Assembly (NCBI RefSeq): GCF_947488945.1
Contig: NZ_CANLBS010000004.1
Location: 310,001 to 374,000 of the forward strand
DNA: 64,000 bases
Direction of reading: 5' to 3'
Source: an uncultured Streptomyces sp.
GTDB taxonomy: Bacteria; Actinomycetota; Actinomycetes; Streptomycetales; Streptomycetaceae
Program-made: the position numbers and the translations under genes
The notes under the pieces: model-generated
What the model saw: the letters and a program-made list of their open reading frames with translations, nothing else
What the model was told of the DNA's origin: nothing
The model's database searches: none
Shown here: positions 59,584 to 64,000 of the stretch, piece after piece
How positions within the stretch are numbered: position 1 is the first letter of the stretch
Layout of the letters: each line of letters starts with the position of its first letter

Positions 59584-60771
59584 GTGCGCACGGTCCTGGT
59601 CACCGGCCCCGGCGGCGGGGGAGCGGGCACCGTCGCCGCCGCGACCGCCCTGGCCGCCGCCCGGTCCGGGCGGCGCACCCTGCTGATCACCGGCACTGCG
59701 GTCCCCGGCTTCCCCGCCACCCCGGAACCCGCACCGGCCGCCGAACACCTCGACCATGTCGTCACCGACTCCGGCGCGCACCTGCGCGACGAACTCCTCG
59801 CCCTCCAGGAACGCGCCTCCGGCGTCCTCGACCTGCTCGGCGCGGGCCGGCTCGACGCCGAGGAGATGACCGGCCTGCCGGGCGGCGACCGCTTCGCCCT
59901 GCTGCACTGCCTGCACCGCGCCGCAGTCGGCGACTGGGCCGGCTACGACACCCTCGTCGTCGCCCTGCCCCCGCTGCCCGACGCCGTCGCGCTGCTCGCC
60001 CTCCCCGCGCACCTGCGCCGCCTGCTGCGCAGGCTGCTGCCCGAGGAGCGGCTCGCCGCCCGCGCCCTGCGCCCGGTCCTCGCCCAGCTCGCCGGCGTTC
60101 CCGCGCCCGCCCGGTGGCTGTACGACGCCGCCGCCCGCAAGGACGCCGAACTGGCCGCCGTCCAGGGCCTGCTGGCGGACCGGGCCACCACCGTCCGGCT
60201 CGTCGCCGAACCCGGCCCCGCCGCCGACGACGACCTGCGCGACGCCCGTACCGGACTCGCCCTGCACGGGGTGACGGTCGACGCCCTGCTGGCCGCCCGG
60301 GTACTGCCCCGGCACTCCGCCGACCCCTGGTTCGCCGCGCTCGCCGCCGGACAGGGCAAGAGCCTCGACCGGTGGCGCACCGAGTGGACCGGCACCCCCC
60401 TGCACGAGGTGCCGCACCTCGGACGCGACCCGCGCACCCCCGACGACCTGGAACTCCTCGGCGTCCCCGCCCCCGACGACCGGGAACCCGGCCCCGCCGG
60501 ACCGCCCTGGTGGATCGAGGAGAGCGGCCCGGACGCCGCCGGGAGCCCCGGCGGCCCGGTCTGGTGCCTGCCGCTGCCCGGCGCGGTCAAGGCGGACCTG
60601 CGGCTCGTCCGCCGGGGCGACGAACTGCTGCTGACGGCCGGCCGCCACCACCGCGCCGTCACCCTGGAATCGGGCCTGCGCCGCTGCACCGTCTCCGGCG
60701 CCGCCCTCACCGACGGCGTCCTGCGGGTGCGGTTCACCCCCGACCCGGCGCTCTGGCCGCGCACTCCCTGA
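59584..60771 (+). CDS. ArsA/GET3-like protein with a degenerate P-loop
   Basis: A 395-residue protein of the ArsA/MinD-like fold by order of motifs: an N-terminal strand-loop VRTVLVTGPGGGGAGTVAAATALAAARSGRRTLLI, a later YDTLVVALPPLPDAVALLALP (switch II, usually VVDTAPTG) and a C-terminal small beta domain after a Pro/Gly-rich linker. The canonical GKGGVGKTT is here GPGGGGAGT (residues 8-16): both lysines are gone, so ATP binding is doubtful. GTG start 5 nt after the SRPBCC stop. In mycobacteria the ArsA-like Rv2184c is next to Rv2185c. It may act as a non-catalytic partner of the SRPBCC protein. Confidence 0.75.
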   Translation: MRTVLVTGPGGGGAGTVAAATALAAARSGRRTLLITGTAVPGFPATPEPAPAAEHLDHVVTDSGAHLRDELLALQERASGVLDLLGAGRLDAEEMTGLPGGDRFALLHCLHRAAVGDWAGYDTLVVALPPLPDAVALLALPAHLRRLLRRLLPEERLAARALRPVLAQLAGVPAPARWLYDAAARKDAELAAVQGLLADRATTVRLVAEPGPAADDDLRDARTGLALHGVTVDALLAARVLPRHSADPWFAALAAGQGKSLDRWRTEWTGTPLHEVPHLGRDPRTPDDLELLGVPAPDDREPGPAGPPWWIEESGPDAAGSPGGPVWCLPLPGAVKADLRLVRRGDELLLTAGRHHRAVTLESGLRRCTVSGAALTDGVLRVRFTPDPALWPRTP

Positions 60772-60830
60772 ACGGCCCGCCCCCGTTCGGGTAACGTCGG
60801 TAGCACGTCACCCTCGTCCAGGAGCCCGCC

Positions 60831-61298
60831 ATGAGTGAAGCCAACGATCGACCCGTCGACGGCGACCCGTGGGCCGACGCCTGCGCCGAGGACCTCGAGG
60901 CGGAGAAGGCCCGCCGCCGCGCCCGGTACGGACCGCCGCCCGGCTCCGCCGCCGAGGAACTGCGCAAGCTCATGGACGCGGTGGGCGAGAAGCTCTCCGC
61001 GTTCCCGGCGCCGCTGTTCGGCGCGGCCGCCCAGGGCGCCGTCCAGCAGGTCATCCGGCAGGCGAAGTCCGCCGTCGAACCCGTCGTCGAACGCAACCCC
61101 GAGATCTTCGACCACCTCGCCGCCGCGGGCGGTGAACTCCTCGCCGCCTACCGCTCGGCCGTCGAGGGCCACGAGACCCGCTGGACCCGGGAGACGGACG
61201 CCGCGCGGGGCGGGAAGGGGAGCGGGCGCGCCGCCGACGACCCCGCGGACCCGCGCGACGAAGGGCCCTCCGGGACCGAACGCATCGATCTGGACTGA
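60831..61298 (+). CDS. DUF5304-like small Streptomyces protein
   Basis: A 155-residue soluble protein, MSEANDRPVDGDPWADACAEDL at the start. It contains a predicted helical region (EELRKLMDAVGEKLSAFPAPLFGAAAQGAVQQVI) and a polar disordered tail. I associate it with DUF5304, a Streptomyces family without known role. GGAG lies about 9 nt before the ATG. It sits between the ArsA-like gene and glkA on the same strand, with 59-nt and 75-nt gaps. Confidence 0.78.
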   Translation: MSEANDRPVDGDPWADACAEDLEAEKARRRARYGPPPGSAAEELRKLMDAVGEKLSAFPAPLFGAAAQGAVQQVIRQAKSAVEPVVERNPEIFDHLAAAGGELLAAYRSAVEGHETRWTRETDAARGGKGSGRAADDPADPRDEGPSGTERIDLD

Positions 61299-61373
61299 CC
61301 GGGAGCCGGAAGCACCGGGCCCCGACTCGGGTACGGTTGACCCCAGCGGGGCTCGACCGGAACTGAGGGATTC

Positions 61374-62315
61374 ATGGGACTCACCATCGGCGTCGATATC
61401 GGCGGCACGAAGATCGCGGCTGGAGTGGTCGACGAAGAGGGCCAGATCCTCTCGATGTTCACCGTACCGACCCCGCCCACGGCCGTGGGCATCGTCGACG
61501 CCATCTGCTCGGCGGTCGACGGAGCGCGCGAGGGACACGACATCGAGGCCGTCGGCATCGGCGCCGCCGGTTACGTCGACGACAAGAGGGCCACCGTCCT
61601 CTTCGCGCCGAACATCGACTGGCGGCACGAACCGCTCAAGGACAAGGTCGAACAGCGCGTCGGCCTGCCCGTGGTGGTGGAGAACGACGCCAACGCCGCG
61701 GCCTGGGGCGAGTACCGCTTCGGCGCCGGCAAGGGCCACGACGACGTCATCTGCATCACGCTCGGCACCGGCCTCGGCGGCGGCATCATCATCGGCAACA
61801 AGCTGCGCCGCGGACGCTTCGGCGTGGCCGCCGAGTTCGGCCACATCCGGGTGGTCCCGGACGGCCTGCTCTGCGGCTGCGGCAGTCAGGGCTGCTGGGA
61901 GCAGTACGCCTCCGGCCGCGCCCTCGTCCGGTACGCCCGGCAGCGCGCCAACGCCACCCCGGAGAACGCCGAGATCCTGCTGTCGCTCGGCGACGGCACC
62001 CCCGAGGGGGTCCAGGGCAAGCACGTCAGCGAGGCCGCCCGGCAGGGCGACCCGGTCGCCATCGACTCGTTCCGCGAGCTGGCCCGCTGGGCCGGCGCCG
62101 GACTCGCCGACCTCGCCTCGCTCTTCGACCCGTCCGCCTTCATCGTCGGCGGCGGCGTCTCCGACGAGGGCGAGCTTGTCCTCGACCCCATCCGCAAGTC
62201 CTTCCGCCGCTGGCTGATCGGCGGCGAATGGCGTCCGCACGCCCAGGTACTCGCCGCCCAGCTCGGCGGCAAGGCCGGCCTGGTCGGCGCCGCCGACCTG
62301 GCCCGCCAGGGCTGA
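61374..62315 (+). CDS. glkA: ROK-family glucokinase
   Basis: A 313-residue ATP-dependent glucokinase. It has the ATP phosphate motif MGLTIGVDIGGTKIAAGVVD, the ROK signature, the catalytic region VVVENDANAAAWGE (D105), and the zinc site with H157 and C167-G-C169-x4-C174 followed by E176. It matches Streptomyces GlkA, which phosphorylates glucose and mediates glucose repression. A TACGGT box about 40 nt upstream may be its -10. It is separate from pts or sugar operons. Confidence 0.95.
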   Translation: MGLTIGVDIGGTKIAAGVVDEEGQILSMFTVPTPPTAVGIVDAICSAVDGAREGHDIEAVGIGAAGYVDDKRATVLFAPNIDWRHEPLKDKVEQRVGLPVVVENDANAAAWGEYRFGAGKGHDDVICITLGTGLGGGIIIGNKLRRGRFGVAAEFGHIRVVPDGLLCGCGSQGCWEQYASGRALVRYARQRANATPENAEILLSLGDGTPEGVQGKHVSEAARQGDPVAIDSFRELARWAGAGLADLASLFDPSAFIVGGGVSDEGELVLDPIRKSFRRWLIGGEWRPHAQVLAAQLGGKAGLVGAADLARQG

Positions 62316-62331
62316 TCCGCACCGACGCACC

Positions 62332-62367
62332 GACGCCCGCCGCGCCCTCCGGGGTGCGGCGGGCGTC
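62332..62367 (+). terminator. Hairpin terminator after glkA
   Basis: GACGCCCGCCGC and GCGGCGGGCGTC (12 bp) with a 12-nt loop lie 16 nt past the glkA stop, directly upstream of the next promoter. Confidence 0.8.
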
Positions 62368-62372
62368 CGTCG

Positions 62373-62378
62373 TAGGGT
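62373..62378 (+). promoter_or_regulatory. Predicted -10 box, leaderless start of the EEP hydrolase gene
   Basis: TAGGGT followed by 7 nt and ATG at 62386. Confidence 0.45.
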
Positions 62379-62385
62379 GGCGCGC

Positions 62386-63138
62386 ATGGTCATGACGCCG
62401 CTGCCCGAGTCCCGTACGGAGGCGGACGGTTCGGCCGTCGTCCGGGTGCTCGGCTACAACATCCGCTCGATGCGCGACGACACCGCCGCCCTGGCCCGTG
62501 TGGTGCGCGCGTGTGCCCCGGACCTGGTGCTGGTCCAGGAGGCGCCGCGGTTCTTCCGCTGGCGCAAGGCCGCCGCCCGGCTGGCCGCCGCGACCGATCT
62601 GGTGATCCTCTCCGGCGGCGCCACCGCCGCCGGGCCGATGCTGCTGTGCTCGCTGCGGGCCGGCGTCGAGCGCACCGAGGACGTCCTGCTGCCGCGCACA
62701 CCGGGGATGCACCGCAGGGGCTTCGCCACCGCCGTCGTGACGATCGCGGGCACCCGGATCGGGTTGCTGAGCTGCCACCTCGGCCTCGGGCGGGACGAGC
62801 GGCCGGTTCAGGCGCGGGCCGCACTGGAACGACTGGAGGCGATGGACGTCCGGCACGTGATCGCGGGCGGCGACCTCAACGAGGGACCGGAGGGGCCGGC
62901 CTTCCGGCTGCTCGCCGGACGGCTCCAGGACTGCCGGGCCCACGCACCGTGGGGCGGGGCGGACACCTTCCCGGCCGACGGCCCCCGGCGGCGCATCGAC
63001 GCGCTCTTCGCCGGTCCGGGCATCGAGGTACTGGGCTGCGGGGTCCCGTCCTCGCTGCCCGGCGTCAGCGGCGACGACCTGCGGGCCGCCACCGACCACC
63101 TGCCGGTCCTGGCGGCGCTGCGGGTGCCGGCGGAGTGA
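62386..63138 (+). CDS. Endonuclease/exonuclease/phosphatase (EEP) family hydrolase
   Basis: A 250-residue metal-dependent phosphodiesterase-fold protein. Catalytic blocks: VLGYNIRSM (Asn), LVLVQEAPRF (QE), SCHLGLG (His), VIAGGDLNEGPEG (GDxN) and AATDHLPVLAAL (TDH/SDH). There is no signal peptide. The substrate could be DNA, a phospholipid or a sugar phosphate. Start ATG at 62386; another ATG is at 62392. A strong terminator follows. Confidence 0.9.
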   Translation: MVMTPLPESRTEADGSAVVRVLGYNIRSMRDDTAALARVVRACAPDLVLVQEAPRFFRWRKAAARLAAATDLVILSGGATAAGPMLLCSLRAGVERTEDVLLPRTPGMHRRGFATAVVTIAGTRIGLLSCHLGLGRDERPVQARAALERLEAMDVRHVIAGGDLNEGPEGPAFRLLAGRLQDCRAHAPWGGADTFPADGPRRRIDALFAGPGIEVLGCGVPSSLPGVSGDDLRAATDHLPVLAALRVPAE

Positions 63139-63147
63139 CGGGCGGAC

Positions 63148-63192
63148 CGGTCGGCGTCCGCGCACGGGCGGTCCGTGCGCGGACGCCGACCG
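63148..63192. terminator. Bidirectional hairpin terminator
   Basis: A perfect 20-bp stem (63148-63167 with 63173-63192) with a GCGGT loop lies between the convergent EEP and membrane protein genes. Confidence 0.9.
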
Positions 63193-63200
63193 ACGGGGCG

Positions 63201-64000
63201 TCAGACGACCGCGCCCCGGCCCGGATCGCCCATCTCCTCGTCATCGTCGTCGTGCGGCATCCGCGCCACCAGGGTGGCGAACCCGCCGAGGAACCCGCCG
63301 ATGCAGACCGTCGTCAGCCACCAGGTCATCTCCCAGCCCAGCAGCACCGTGAGGAGCATCAGGACCGGGCCCCCGACGACGCCGAGCCAGGCGAATTTCG
63401 CCGTGGCGTCGGCCTCCGGGAGCGGCGGCGGCTCCGGCGGGACGAAGTGGCCCTCGTCGTCCTCGTCCGCCCCGGACGCGCCCTTCGCCTTGGCTCCGCC
63501 CTTCGCCTTCCCCGCGACGGCTTCGTCCGTCTCCGGCTCGTCGAGGGTGTAGTCCCGGGGGCCGACGCCCGGTGCGAAGACGACGGAGCTGCCGAGCGCC
63601 GCCTTGTCGGCGTTCCGCCCGGCCGCGTCGGCATCGTCCCGGTCGGGCTCGATCACGTTGATCTGGTTCTCGTCGGGGAGGTACAGGTCCTCGATCGGCT
63701 TGAAGGGCTTGGCGCCCGGCGGGTCCGGCGGCTCGTCCCCGTACCCGGCGACGATCGCGGCCCACGCCGCGTCCTCGTCGAGCGGCAGCGGCTCGGCGGG
63801 CGCGGCCGGGGTCTCGGGGGCGGCGGCCTCGGGGGCGGCGGCCTCCGGCTCCCCGGCGGGGACGACGGTCTCCGCGGCGGGCAGGGCGGTCTCCGCAGCG
63901 GGTACGGGGGTCTCCAAGGCGGAGCTCTCCGGGGCGGCGCTTGCCGGAGCGGCCGCGGGCCCCTCCGTCGGCAGCGGCTCGCGCCCCTCGTCGCCGCCCG
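63201..64000 (-). CDS. Acidic Ala/Pro-rich protein with two C-terminal membrane helices (5' end cut by window)
   Basis: The frame is open to the window edge, so the start is not visible; at least 266 codons are present. The N-terminal part is a low-complexity Ala/Pro/Glu repeat (APEAAAPE-like). The middle is acidic and hydrophilic, with a short folded-looking segment PFKPIEDLYLPDENQINVIEPDR. Near the C-terminus are two hydrophobic segments (FAWLGVVGGPVLMLLTVLLG and WWLTTVCIGGFLGGFATLVA) followed by a DDDDEE tail. I believe it is conserved in Streptomyces without assigned function. Confidence 0.75.
   Translation of the reverse strand, partial: GGDEGREPLPTEGPAAAPASAAPESSALETPVPAAETALPAAETVVPAGEPEAAAPEAAAPETPAAPAEPLPLDEDAAWAAIVAGYGDEPPDPPGAKPFKPIEDLYLPDENQINVIEPDRDDADAAGRNADKAALGSSVVFAPGVGPRDYTLDEPETDEAVAGKAKGGAKAKGASGADEDDEGHFVPPEPPPLPEADATAKFAWLGVVGGPVLMLLTVLLGWEMTWWLTTVCIGGFLGGFATLVARMPHDDDDEEMGDPGRGAVV

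Noticed and set aside
1..64000. Search for CRISPR arrays, phage or defence genes, transposases and tRNA or rRNA genes
   Set aside because: No spaced direct repeats, integrase, transposase, restriction or toxin-antitoxin motifs, and no cloverleaf with a TTCGA-type T-loop were seen by eye.

Overview
The window is a piece of a high-GC actinobacterial chromosome, almost certainly Streptomyces or a close relative. The signs are very high G+C, strong G/C bias at third codon positions, many GTG starts, 4-nt ATGA/GTGA gene overlaps, hairpin terminators without U-tracts, and a gene order I recognise from the Streptomyces core. There are no phage genes, transposases, CRISPR arrays, rRNA or tRNA genes. 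About 54 protein genes fill the window, one cut at each end.

Left part (1-12400): a partial FAD oxidoreductase, a TIGR01777-type SDR protein, a GNAT acetyltransferase, a DUF4240 protein, and a pyruvate/2-oxoacid dehydrogenase group: aceE (E1), a GntR/FCD regulator, a two-lipoyl-domain E2 and lpdA (E3). Leucyl aminopeptidase follows. Two perfect palindromes, one in the aceE promoter and one upstream of the GntR gene, are candidate operators.

Middle-left (12600-24200): a GH114-like lipoprotein, cobalamin nucleotide-loop genes (cobS, cobT and a cobU with an extra N-terminal metallo-beta-lactamase-like half), an HtrA-type lipoprotein protease, a methyltransferase coupled to a DUF3043 membrane protein through a probable CTG start, the pspA-pspAA pair, and a NarL-type two-component system.

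Middle (24200-34100): a solo RND permease, nadA divergent from an ErpA/HesB-type Fe-S carrier, an unknown membrane-anchored protein, adoK (adenosine kinase of the PfkB family), and a cysteine desulfurase fused to a TusA domain.

Respiratory core (34300-43750): ctaC-ctaD-ctaF, an L,D-transpeptidase, a degenerate receiver-domain protein, then ctaE-qcrC-qcrA-qcrB. Together these encode the aa3 oxidase and cytochrome bc1 subunits of the actinobacterial III2-IV2 supercomplex. A perfect 21-bp palindrome covers the apparent ctaE start.

Right part (43800-64000): trpD, a SAM-IV riboswitch with a six-codon upstream ORF ahead of a class-V aminotransferase, a coupled rhomboid and RAM-domain AsnC pair, a zinc-ribbon/NYN-nuclease pair, two NlpC/P60 endopeptidases (the first behind a probable c-di-AMP riboswitch), a lipoprotein metallopeptidase, a GT87 mannosyltransferase-like protein, pimB, a long-chain acyl-CoA synthetase, a metallophosphoesterase, an SRPBCC protein, an ArsA-like protein with a destroyed P-loop, a DUF5304-like protein, glucokinase glkA, an EEP-family hydrolase, and a partial membrane protein.

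From memory, much of the gene content and order (SDR protein, E2, aminopeptidase, cobS/cobT, DUF3043, ErpA, adoK, cta/qcr, trpD, NlpC/P60, pimB, fadD15-like, SRPBCC, ArsA-like, GT87) parallels the Rv2181-Rv2216 region of Mycobacterium tuberculosis. The window is therefore an ancient actinobacterial core block, not an accessory island. Its more novel-looking content is regulatory (palindromes, riboswitches, leaderless promoters) and a few degenerate or fused proteins.
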